Shown here piece after piece: positions 21,035-31,373 of a DNA stretch of 64,000 nt. A program made the position numbers and the translations under genes. The notes under the pieces were generated by a model. The model did no database searches, was not told the origin of the DNA, and worked only from the letters and a program-made list of their open reading frames with translations. Positions within the stretch are counted from its first letter, which is position 1. Each line of letters starts with the position of its first letter. This DNA comes from Puccinellia tenuiflora. Lineage: Eukaryota; Streptophyta; Magnoliopsida; Poales; Poaceae. The stretch is taken from positions 62,001-126,000 of the forward strand of contig QRDG01000518.1 in NCBI GenBank assembly GCA_012064385.1. Reading direction: 5' to 3'.

Positions 21035-22620
21035 TGATAGCGCGAGAGGTGTTAATCAATCACGCTTCGTTGGGCACCCCAAGAGAAAGGTTTGAGGAGC
21101 ACAGCAACAAGTTTTCCCTCAGTTAGAAACCAAGGTTATCGAACCAGTAGGAGTGAGGAATGCTTCAGAAGGTTGTCCACAACTGCAATGGCGCCAGAAA
21201 AAGAGCTGTTACAAGGGAGACAGTGGAACCTGCAGAACACAATCAACTAATTTGCCCCAACGAAACAATGAGGTTGTCAATCTCACCGGACTTGCTGAAT
21301 ACAAAGGATTAAATGTATGTGTGGAAGGAAGCTTGTTTGCAGTAAATGAAAGCAGTAGAGCAGTTGATTTAATTGCAGATGTAAAAGAATAGACCGGGGT
21401 CCACAGTTCACTAGTGGTGTCTTCTCCATAAATAAAATACTACACATGCTGGGTAACAAATTACAGCTGGTCAATTGACAGAATAGAGAACGTAAGACAA
21501 TGCATGAACATTGCATAATACAGAGGATGATGATGTCTATATGAGATGCTTTGGGCATTACGACAAAATACATAGATAGCTGTTCCAAGCATACACCTAT
21601 GCCTAAATAGTCCACCTTTGAGATAACATACCGTAAAATCTCTCCAGTATTAAGTTGCAAGCAACAGACAATTGCATGAAGAACTGTGCATAAAGTTTAC
21701 TCCCTAGTAGCAACGGCACTCCCCCGTCCTTATATGTTTCTGTCACTCAAGCCAAGGCACACAGGGACCGAACCCACTATCTAGCATAAATACTCCCTCT
21801 TGGAGATACAAGCAACTACTTGATCAAGGCAATTACAAGTACCGGAAAGCATGCAAGATCACAAATAACATAGACATGATAATATCAATAATCAACATCA
21901 CAAGGTACTTCTCTATTCATCGGATCCCAGCAAACACAACATGTAGCATTACAATAAGATGATCTTGATCATGATAGGCAGCTCACAAGATCTAAACATG
22001 ATAGCACAATTGGAGAAGACTACCATCTAGCTACTGCATGGACCCGTAGTCCAAGGATGAACTACTCACACATCTGTCCGGAGGCGGGCATGGTGGTGTA
22101 GAGCCCTCCGGCGATGATTCCCCTCTCCGGCAGGGTGCCGGGGAGAGCTTCAGAACCCTCCCGAACTAGGGTTGACGACGGCGGCGGCGACGGATGTTTT
22201 TCTGGAATTTTTGATCGGGTGCTTAGGGTTTTCTCGTCGGGGGGATTATATAGGCGAAAGGGCGGCGTCGGTGGAGGCCCGAGGGAGCCACACCACCTGT
22301 GACGCGGCAGACAGGTGGGCCGCGCCACCCTAGGGTGTGGTTGCCCTCTGGTGCGTCTTCGGCTCCCCTTTGGACTCCGTGTGCGTGACGAAATTATAAG
22401 ATCCTGGGTTTTTGTCCCATCCGATTCCGAGAATATTTCCTTAAGTACTTTTCTGAAACGGAAAAACAGCAGAAAACAGGAACTGGCACTGGGGCATCTT
22501 GTTAATATGTTAGTTCCAAAAATGCATAAAAATGCTATAAGATGTAAACAAAACATGTAGCAAATGGTATGAAAACAAGCATGGATTATAAGAAATTATA
22601 GATACGTCGGAGACGTATCA
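21035..22620 (-). repeat. 3' LTR of the Gypsy element
   Basis: 1,586 bp, TG…CA ends. It contains a relic of a primer-binding site (GGCGCCAGAAAAAGAGCT) about 150 bp inside its left end, at about 21190-21208. Confidence 0.93.
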
Positions 22621-22636
22621 GCATCCCCAAGCTTAG
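22621..22636 (-). other. Polypurine tract next to the Gypsy 3' LTR
   Basis: On the minus strand CTAAGCTTGGGGATGC ends exactly at the LTR. Near-identical copies sit inside the element at 24790-24805 (exact) and 24848-24863 (one change). Confidence 0.75.
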
Positions 22637-25500
22637 TTCTACTCGTCCTCGAGTAGGTAGAACGATAACAAATAATTTCTTAGGAGACATGCAAACTCAC
22701 AATCTAGATCAACATAGTAATGCAAAACACATGATGTGAATAAGGTGATCCAAAACAATTGTCTATAGTTGACATTAAGCAAACAATGATTAACAAATGC
22801 TAGCTAAAAGAAGCTAGAACTTTTCATGAATCAGCGTGTTGGAGACTAGGAACCATACATAAGGTTTAGAAAGAAGAATAGTAAATTGTGTCTCCAATGT
22901 AAAATGTCAATCAATCTTCAAAGCATCAAATTCAGTTAATAATAGAAATAGCCAAGCTCAAGTCAAGTGTCCTTAATCCATCCACTTAACTTATCAACTG
23001 TTATGTAGTCCACTCAACTAATACAAGCAAGAAGAAGGCTTGGCACCATGAGGTTATGGCAAAGAGAATAATAATGGGGGTTTGGAAGGCCAAAAAGAAA
23101 GGCTCAAACAGTGGAAGAGGTAACCACAAGACAAGAGGAAGTCCCGTAGTAGACACTAAATGAGGAGTAGTGATTGCCATGCAACGGATGCACATAGAGC
23201 TATATGAATGGAAGCTCTCCAATGGAACTAGTGGGGGTGCATCCAACTTGCTTGCTCATGAAGACCTAGAGCTCACTTGAGGAGGCTCATCGTTGGAATA
23301 TACAAGCCAAGTTCTATAACGTTTGGTCCCCACATAGTTATACTAATGAAGCATGAAAACTCACTACAATGATGTAGGTGCTACTAGCACAAGTGTGGAA
23401 TAAAAGGATAGTAGTGTTGCCCCCTCTCTCATTTTATATTCTTTTTCTCTTTTTTTTGCTTTTTGCTTTTTGAGGCCTTTGTGGCTCTTTTATATTTTTC
23501 TCTCATTGGTCTCTTTTGGACTCTTTTGATTGGCCACTTTGGACTCTTTTCAATATGCTCACAGGTAGAGGCAACACTCTATTTTACAAGATGATCATCA
23601 CACTTTTTGGTGTACTCAAAACTCAAAGACTAATACATGGTGTATGGTGGATATGCAAGACCGAGCGTAGTGTGGAAAAGATGTAACACATGTGGAAAAC
23701 CACGCATCACACTAACTCAAATGGTCAAGCAATACTATATGGAAATGAAGTAAAAATGACATAAAGTCATGTAATGTAAATGATGGATGTTGCATGGCAA
23801 TGTATCTCGGAACAGCTATGAAAATGCTGTGATAGGTAGATATGGTGGCTGTTTTGAGGAAGATAGTTGGCTTATGTGTAGGAGAACAAGATGAAGATCT
23901 CCCACGGGGTTGGATGTACTTGCGAAGTATGCACCAATCTTAATGTGAAAAAGGGCAATGCAAAGTACCGAAGAGGCTAGCAAAATATGGAGCTGGAAGT
24001 GCCAAAAACCAAAAACTCACATAGCATGTCGTATATTGCAAACAACTAATAGTATCAAAGTCTCACAAATGGTTAGAGACACCCCGAGAGGGATCGTGGC
24101 GGCGACACAAGTGCCCCGTTGGCTTCCCCGACCGTTGCAGTAACTATACCATTAGAAACTTCTTTTCAACTAAGAGGAAATCACGACACTAAAGCACTAT
24201 TGACTTATGTTGTTTTTAGTTCAGAAAAGTACGGCTCCATGCTCTACTAACACATCTCCACCAATCAGCTCTTAACAACATTAACCAACACATTTTAACC
24301 ATTAGTTATTTTAATACCTCAAAACAATTGAAGAGAATCAAGTTATCTACACAATGGTCTACAAGACTATGCAGTTTTTCTCTATTCATACCACTATCAC
24401 AAGCATAACATTTTCCAATCTAACACATTAACCAAGCAACTAAAACAACTCTCTAACAAATAAGAGTGAAAACACAAGAGAGCTTAACACAAAGAACTAG
24501 CAGCTCTAAACAAGATAAAATTCTAAAAGCGAGAGCTTACTAGAAAACAGACAGTAGCTAAGAATACTCAACAAATATAAGTGAAGAGCATGAGTATTCA
24601 TATGAAAAAGCGGAGCGTGTCTCTCTCCCACACAAGAATGCTAGGATCCAACTTATTAAGCAAACTAAAACACACACTCAAAATAAAAACAGACGCTCCA
24701 AGCAAAATACATAAGATGTAGTGGAATAAAAATATAGTATCACTAGAGATGACCTGATAGTTTTGTCGATGAAGAAGGGGATGCCTTGGGCATCCCCAAG
24801 CTTAGATGCTTGAGTCTTCTTGAATTTGCTGGGGATGACCCACCGGGGCATCCCCAAGATTAGGCTTTTCACTCTTCTTGATCTCATCATATCGTCCCTT
24901 TTGCTTACTTGAAAACTTCCACCACATCAAACTCAAAGTAATTCTCATTAGAGGGTTAGTGCATAAACCAAAAATTCACAAGTTCTACTGTGACACAAGC
25001 ACACTTTAATGCATTATAACATTAGCTACAGCCACTGATGCTCAAAGAATCAAAAAGATCCAAATAAACATCGCAAGGGAAGCAATGCACAATAAAAGGC
25101 AGAATCTGTCAAAATCTGAACAGTCTGTAAAGACGAATTTTTTCGAGGCACTAGAGTTGCTCAAATAGAAAATCACTGAACTAGAAAAAGTTTCATACAT
25201 ATATGAAGATTCAGCACACAAAATATCAAAGCATTTCGTCGCTTCTGGAATAAATGACGAATTTAACGGTGACAGACAGAAATCTGTTTCCTGTGCAGAA
25301 ATCCAAATATAGCAAAAACTTTCTACTAGAGACCTTACTTGGCACAACATTGCAAGAAAATAAAGATACAAAGAAGTTGCTAAAGAAGTAAACAAACTTC
25401 TTGACTCAAATAAAAGAAAAGATACTGAAAATAAAATGATGGGTTGTCTCCCATCAGCGTTTTTCTTTAACGCCTTTCAGCTAGGCGCAGAAAGTGAACA
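22637..25500 (-). other. Pol-less internal region of the Gypsy element
   Basis: 2.9 kb lie between the gag-PR stop and the PPT. There is no RT, RNase H or integrase, even as fragments. The sequence is AT-rich with T-rich tracts near 23440-23540, and two PPT-like copies near 24.8 kb. Confidence 0.7.
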
Positions 25501-27603
25501 TCAAGTATTTCCAAGAGAAGAAGCATCAAAACGATAATTTTCTCTAACAATAGAGTCAAAAGGTGACTTCATTCTCTTCCTAGGGAAGTGTTCCATACCT
25601 TTCTTAAGAGGGAATTGATATCTAATGTTGCCCTCTTTCATATCAATAACAGCACCAATAGTTCGAATAAAAGGTCTTCCCAAAATAATAGGACAAGAAG
25701 CTTTGCACTCAATATCCAAGACAATAAAATCAATGGGAACAAGGTTATTATTAACCATAACATGAATATCATCAAGCCTTCCCAAAGGTGTTTTTGTAGA
25801 ATTATCAGCAAGATGAATGTTCAAACAACAGCTCTCCAATGGTGGCAAGTTAAGCATATCATAGAATCTCTTAGGCATAATAGAAACACTTGCACCAAGA
25901 TCACATAAAGCATTACAATCAAAATCATTTACTTTCAGTTTAATGATGGGTTCCCAACCATCTTCTAATTTCTTAGGGATAGAAGCTTCAAGTTTTAACT
26001 TTTCTTCCCTAATTTTCATGAGAGCATTGGTAATATATTTTGTAAAAGCCATTCTTATACCACTAGCATTAGGAATCTTAGCTAGCTTTTGCAACAACAT
26101 TATGACTTCAGAGATATTGCAATTATCAAAATCAAAATCATTATCATCAAAAGTAATGGAAGAAGGATCTCCCATAGTTCGAAAAATTTCAGCTCCTTTA
26201 TCACTAGCAGTTTTGGTATCTTTTGGCAGTTTTAAGCGTTTTTCATGAGAAGTGGAAACATTGCCAACATTGTTAACTTTACCATTATCATTAATAGACT
26301 TGTTATCATGTGAAACCTGAACATTACTAGTGGTGGTGATGGTGTAAACTTTAACCATATTATTCTTTTTAGTGGCTTCTCTTTCTCTTTCCCACCTAGC
26401 ATGTAGTTCAGCCAACATTCTAACATTGTCATCAATTCTAACTTGGATGGCATTGATTTTAGCAAAGGTCTTGCTCTCTTTATCATTGTTAGGCATAACT
26501 TTTAATTTTAAAAGATCTACATCAAGAGCAAGGCTTTCAACTTTAGAAGCAAGAACATCGATTTTACCCAACTTTTCCTCAACAGTTTTGTTAAAAGCGG
26601 TTTGTGTGTTGATAAACTCTTTTAGCATGGTTTCAAGATCAGAGGAAACACTCTTATTATTGTTGTAAGAATTACCATAAGAGTTACCATAACCATAATT
26701 GTTATTAGGAGGATATGGCTTATAGTTGTTGTTACCAAAATTGTTCCTATAGGCATTGTTTTTGAAATTGTTATTTTTAATGAAGTTCACACCAACATGC
26801 TCTTCTTGGGCAACCAAAGAAGCTAAGGGAACATTATTTGGATCAAAAAAAGATTTACCATTAACTAGCATAGACATAATCACATCAATCTTTTCACTCA
26901 AGGAAGAGGTTTCTTCAACAGAATTTACCTTCTTACCTTGTGGAGCCCTTTCAGTGTGCCATTCAGAGTAGTTTACCATCATATCATCAAGAAGCTTTGT
27001 TGCTGCACCCAAAGTGATGGACATAAAGGTTCCTCCAGCAGCTGAATCCAATAGGTTTCTTGAAGAAAAATTCAATCCTGCATAAAAGGTTTGGATGATC
27101 ATCCAAGCAGTCAGTCCATGGGTGGGACAATTCTTTATCAAAGATTTCATTCTTTCCCAAGCTTGAGCAACATGTTCATTATCCATTTGTTTAAAATTCA
27201 TGATGCCACTTCTCAAAGATATAAGTTTAGCAGGAGGATAATATTTTCCAATGAAAGCATCTTTGCATTTAGTCCATGAATCAATACTATTTCTAGGCAA
27301 AGATAACAACCATTCTTTAGCTCTCCCTCTCAAAGAGAAAGGAAACAATTTCAGTTTTATAATATCTCCATCCATATCCTTATACTTTTGCATCTCACAA
27401 AGTTCAACAAAATTATTAAGGTGAGCAGCATCATCATCAGTACTAGCACCAGAAAATTGCTCTCTCATAACAAGATTTAACAAAGCAGGTTTGATCTCAT
27501 AAAAATCTGTCTTAGCAGCAGGTGGAGCAATAGGAGTACATATGAAATCATCATTATTAGTACTAGTGAAGTCACACAACTTAGTGTTTTCAGCAGTACT
27601 CAT
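25501..27603 (-). CDS. gag: Gypsy Gag with C-terminal aspartic protease
   Basis: 700 aa from the ATG at 27603 (MSTAENTKL), uninterrupted. Residues 60-200 are a retrotransposon gag domain (LKLFPFSLRGRAKEWLLSLP is typical). An Asn/Tyr-rich linker follows (about 285-325) with no CCHC knuckle, then a charged helical part. A retropepsin-like domain near residues 570-660 carries active site CDLGASVSIM (DNA about 25889-25903) and ILGRPFIRT. DLGAS in place of DTGAS/DSGAS is found in this plant Gypsy group. The frame ends with the typical GMEHFPRKR region and is not followed by RT. The protein could package RNA and be processed, but reverse transcription must come from another element. Confidence 0.92.
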   Translation of the reverse strand: MSTAENTKLCDFTSTNNDDFICTPIAPPAAKTDFYEIKPALLNLVMREQFSGASTDDDAAHLNNFVELCEMQKYKDMDGDIIKLKLFPFSLRGRAKEWLLSLPRNSIDSWTKCKDAFIGKYYPPAKLISLRSGIMNFKQMDNEHVAQAWERMKSLIKNCPTHGLTAWMIIQTFYAGLNFSSRNLLDSAAGGTFMSITLGAATKLLDDMMVNYSEWHTERAPQGKKVNSVEETSSLSEKIDVIMSMLVNGKSFFDPNNVPLASLVAQEEHVGVNFIKNNNFKNNAYRNNFGNNNYKPYPPNNNYGYGNSYGNSYNNNKSVSSDLETMLKEFINTQTAFNKTVEEKLGKIDVLASKVESLALDVDLLKLKVMPNNDKESKTFAKINAIQVRIDDNVRMLAELHARWEREREATKKNNMVKVYTITTTSNVQVSHDNKSINDNGKVNNVGNVSTSHEKRLKLPKDTKTASDKGAEIFRTMGDPSSITFDDNDFDFDNCNISEVIMLLQKLAKIPNASGIRMAFTKYITNALMKIREEKLKLEASIPKKLEDGWEPIIKLKVNDFDCNALCDLGASVSIMPKRFYDMLNLPPLESCCLNIHLADNSTKTPLGRLDDIHVMVNNNLVPIDFIVLDIECKASCPIILGRPFIRTIGAVIDMKEGNIRYQFPLKKGMEHFPRKRMKSPFDSIVRENYRFDASSLGNT

Positions 27604-27857
27604 TTTTGAGGAAAACAAGGCAAACCGGATTGCACAAAATAAAACAAGTAACTATTTTTTTCGGGTTTTTGATATAGGAAAGCAACAAGATAAAGCAATA
27701 ATAATAAGCAAGACTAAAACAAAGTAAAGAGATTGGAACTGAGAGACTCCCCTTGCAGAAGCTTCTCTACTCCCTGGCAACGGTGCCAGAAGAGAGCTGT
27801 TGACGGAGGAGTGAGAAGTTTGGTACTTCGAGAAGCTTCTTACTGAGCACTCTTAAC

Positions 27858-27875
27858 TCCCCGGCAACGGCGCCA
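27858..27875 (-). other. Primer-binding site (tRNA-Asp) of the Gypsy element
   Basis: On the minus strand TGGCGCCGTTGCCGGGGA, complementary to the 3' end of plant tRNA-Asp, starts 11 bases after the 5' LTR. Confidence 0.88.
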
Positions 27876-27886
27876 GAAAAAGAGCT

Positions 27887-29474
27887 TGATAGCGCGAGAG
27901 GTGTTAATCAATCACGCTTCGTTGGGCACCCCAAGAGGAAGATTTGAGGAGCACAACAGCAAGTTTTCCCTCAGTTAGAAACCAAGGTTATCGAACCAGT
28001 AGGAGTGAGGAATGCTTCAGAAGGTTGTCCACAACTGCAATGGCGCCAGAAAAAGAGCTGTTGCAGGGGAGACAGTGGAACCTGCAGAACACAATCAAAC
28101 TACTTTGCCCCAACGAAGCAGTGAGGTTGTCAATCTCACCGGCCTTGCTGAATACAAAGGATTAAATGTATGTGTGGAAGGAAGCTTGTTTGCAGTAAAT
28201 GAAAGTAGTAGAGCAGTTGATTTAATTGCAGATGTAAAAGAATAGACCGGGGTCCACAGTTCACTAGTGGTGTCTTCTCCATAAATAAAATACTACACAT
28301 GCTGGGTAACAAATTACAGCTGGGCAATTGACAGAATAGAGAATGTAAGACAATGCATTAACATTGCATAATACAGAGGATGATGATGTCTATATGAGAT
28401 GCTTTGGGCATTACGACAAAATACATAGATAGCTGTTCCAAGCATACACCTATGCCTAAATAGTCCACCTTTGAGATAACATACCGTAAAATCTCTCCAG
28501 TATTAAGTTGCAAGCAACAGACAATTGCATGAAGAACTGTGCATAAAGTTTACTCCCTAGTAGCAACGGCACTCCCCCGTCCTTATATGTTTCTGTCACT
28601 CAAGCCAAGGCACACAGGGACCGAACCCACTATCTAGCATAAATACTCCCTCTTGGAGATACAAGCAACTACTTGATCAAGGCAATTACAAGTACCGGAA
28701 AGCATGCAAGATCACAAATAACATAGACATGATAATATCAATAATCAACATCACAAGGTACTTCGGTATTCATCGGATCCCAGCAAACACAACATGTAGC
28801 ATTACAATAAGATGATCTTGATCATGATAGGCAGCTCACAAGATCTAAACATGATAGCACAATTGGAGAAGACTACCATCTAGCTACTGCATGGACCCGT
28901 AGTCCAAGGATGAACTACCCACACATCTGTCCGGAGGCGGGTATGGTGGTGTAGAGCCCTCCGGCGATGATTCCCCTCTCCGGCAGGGTGCCGGGGAGAG
29001 CTTCAGAACCCTCCCGAACTAGGGTTGACGACGGCGGCGGCGACGGATGTTTTTCTAGAATTTTTGATCGGGTTCTTAGGGTTTTCTCGTCGGGGGGATT
29101 ATATAGGCGAAAGGGCGGCGTCGGTGGAGGCCCGAGGGAGCCACACCACCTGGTGGCGCGGCAGACAGGTGGGCCGTGCCACCCTAGGGTGTGGCCGCCC
29201 TCTGGTGCGTCTTCGGCTCCCCTTTGGATTCCGTGTGCGTGACGAAATTATAAGATCCTGGGTTTTTGTCCCGTCCGATTCCGAGAATATTTCCTTAAGT
29301 ACTTTTCTGAAACGGAAAAACAGCAGAAAACAGGAACTGGCACTGGGGCATCTTGTTAATATGTTAGTTCCAAAAATGCATAAAAATGCTATAAGATGTA
29401 AACAAAACATGTAGCAAATGGTATGAAAACAAGCATGGATCATAAGAAATTATAGATACGTCGGAGACGTATCA
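27887..29474 (-). repeat. 5' LTR of the Gypsy element
   Basis: 1,588 bp, TG…CA ends; contains the same PBS relic at about 28039-28058. Confidence 0.93.
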
Positions 29475-29766
29475 GTAAACACAACCAAAAAATGGCAGAA
29501 ACATTTTTCATTTTGCCAGATCCCTGCAATTAAACACAATTTTCATATATTTTTTACATTTTATCACTAGGAGCACTCACACATCACATATTTCATATCC
29601 AAAAGCACTCGAACATCATTTCATCACTGGGAGCACTCACGCATCACATATTTCATGTCCAAAAGCACTCAAACACAATCTGAAGCATAATTCATGTCAT
29701 ACAAGTTCAGAACACACAAACACATAGTCCAACACATAGTTTAACAAGTTGAGAACACACAATACA

Positions 29767-30159
29767 TCAGTTCGTCCTTGTGGAGGTCGATGGCGTCGAA
29801 GGGCTCGCTCCCAGCACGGTGTTTGATCCAAGTGATGGATTACCCTGTGAACATCCGCATTAGTCGAGTAAACAGAAAATGAATGATTTAACCAAGTCAA
29901 AGAGAACTTACAAAGGTCAAAGGAGAAAGAGTAGGTAAAGGGGGAAGCGACGGATCTGCGGGAATCCTCTACAAACCGAATGTGTTGAGATCGGTTAGTT
30001 TACACACGGATGAATGGAATGAAAAAACTCGTGTTATGGCAGAAAACAAACCGCCAGGAGTGCCTCCAATACCGCCTGCTGGCTGGAGACTGTGGATTGC
30101 ATTGCCAGCATATTTGCCCTAGCCTCCTCCGCGACCTTCTTACTTTCAGCAAGTTCAGC
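29767..30159 (-). pseudogene. Last exons of a CACTA TnpA-like protein
   Basis: Exon 30159-30052 (AG before, GT after) encodes 36 residues of a heptad-like helix starting AELAESKKVAEEARANM. The last exon 29844-29767 encodes a Ser/Thr/Pro-rich tail ending in a stop. Coiled coil plus Ser-rich tail is the usual end of the plant CACTA second protein. Upstream exons are missing because the element is truncated. Confidence 0.65.
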
Positions 30160-30261
30160 CTAGAGTATGTGATGGCGAGTATTTCATCAACTTTGCAATG
30201 CAAACATCTAAATATGTGAATATGTGAATGAAGAACATATGTATACCTGCAATGCCAACAT

Positions 30262-31373
30262 GGCAGCCACTCCTGGAGTGAGATTAATTCGGTTAATTCG
30301 GTTCGGTTTATACGGTTATACGGTAAATACGGTTTAATACTTCGGTAAAGACGGTTTTGTACGAGAAGACGGTTCGGTTTCGGTAATAACCAATAAAGTT
30401 CGGTTTGGTTTCGGCTATAACCAAACTAACCATAGTTGACGCGAATTTGAGAATGACAGCTAAGTTTTGGCATGAATTTTTCTTTGTATTCGGTCAAGTG
30501 AATTTTTTGGCATGACATTTTTGCTTCTACATATATAAGTATAACAATTGTATAGTCACGGAATCACAGGATAATATAATCTATCAACTCAAAAGATCAC
30601 AAAATACTGAAAATAATAACAGGACACAAATCAACAGATGTATAGCATATTAGCATGTCCGTAGCATACTAGCATATTAGCATGTCCGTAGCACAGCAAC
30701 AAACATCCATTTAGTAGCAAATAGCAACAGAAAAACATCCCACTTCCACATAGTCACAGTCTCACAGACACAGACAAGATCACAAGATACAGTAGCCGAC
30801 TAGCCGGACAACTAGTCAACTACAGGAACACCTAAAATGTCATGGTTTTTCTCTCCAATCACATGACATACAACAACAAAATGAACCGAGCATTTCAATT
30901 TCATCTAGCAGCTTTCCACTCCGCGCATGAAGATCAATCAACAGATATTATCTCATCATCAACCACTTGGAGGCCTCCAAATTCTACAATATAAAGCAAC
31001 ATTAAGATAATTAGTATGGAACATTGCATATAATCCATAAACAAATAGAAATACACACTGTCTTTTCGTACCTTCCTCTAGTTTGGTCAACTCCGCAAGA
31101 TCAAGTTCAATATTGAGACGCTTACGGGCCAACCAGTAGTCTTGTGCGCATATAAGGGCTTGAGTGTCATTGGTGTCAAAGAGCTTCTGAAGTCATCTAG
31201 AATACGCCCACTAGTACTAAAAGCTGATTCGGAAGCAACAGTCGAGATGGGGATTGCTAGTATGTCACGTGCCAATTTTGAAAGGACAGGAAAGCGAGCT
31301 GAGTTGCACTTCCACCAAGCAAGAATGTCAAAATCAGGAGATTGCTCTTCTGTATCCTCAGCTAGGTACTTGT
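30262..31373 (-). mobile_element. hAT transposon remnant
   Basis: At 30275-30430 the sequence is rich in CGGTT/AACCG repeats in a subterminal-like arrangement. To the right lies a broken hAT transposase end. The remnant is bounded by the CACTA piece at left and the large Copia LTR at 31374. Confidence 0.6.
31080..31371 (-). pseudogene. hAT transposase C-terminal dimerisation domain, frameshifted
   Basis: On the minus strand the frame gives PDFDILAWWK…, then ARDILAIPISTVASESAFST and GRILDDFRSSLTP, the hallmark of the hAT dimerisation domain (PF05699). After LTP the correct reading continues in another frame (CAQDYWLARKRL), so one base has been gained or lost. The upstream part of the transposase is absent, cut by the LTR at 31374. 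Confidence 0.85.

Larger units (their letters stand above)
21035..29474 (-). mobile_element. Gypsy LTR retrotransposon encoding only Gag-protease
   Basis: The 8,440-bp element has 1.59-kb LTRs (21035-22620, 27887-29474) and target duplications GTAAA at 21030-21034 and 29475-29479. On the minus strand it runs 5' LTR (right), tRNA-Asp primer site, gag-PR, 2.9 kb without pol, PPT, 3' LTR (left). By eye the LTRs differ at roughly 25-30 positions in 1,586 bp, so the element is young but older than the Copia copy at 3.6 kb. The LTR start TGATACGTCTCCGACG and the Gag sequence recall the Triticeae Sabrina/WHAM group, which I name only by resemblance. It inserted into the CACTA subterminal array. Confidence 0.93.
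20321..30260 (-). mobile_element. CACTA (En/Spm) transposon, truncated, split by a Gypsy element
   Basis: The left terminus CACTACTGGAAACAG at 20321 is a CACTA end, followed by a 700-bp subterminal zone with many copies of GCCGAGTG/CACTCGGC in both orientations, the usual transposase-binding arrays. The zone is interrupted at 21034 by the Gypsy insertion (duplication GTAAA) and resumes at 29480. Two exons of the CACTA accessory protein lie on the minus strand at 30052-30159 and 29767-29844. No right terminus is present: near 30260 the sequence passes into hAT-like DNA. It is therefore the 3' part of a CACTA element. Confidence 0.85.

Noticed and set aside
20231..21070. CRISPR-like array because of regularly repeated GCCGAGTG
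   Set aside because: The repeats are short, occur in both orientations with uneven spacing, and lie inside a CACTA terminus in a plant genome.
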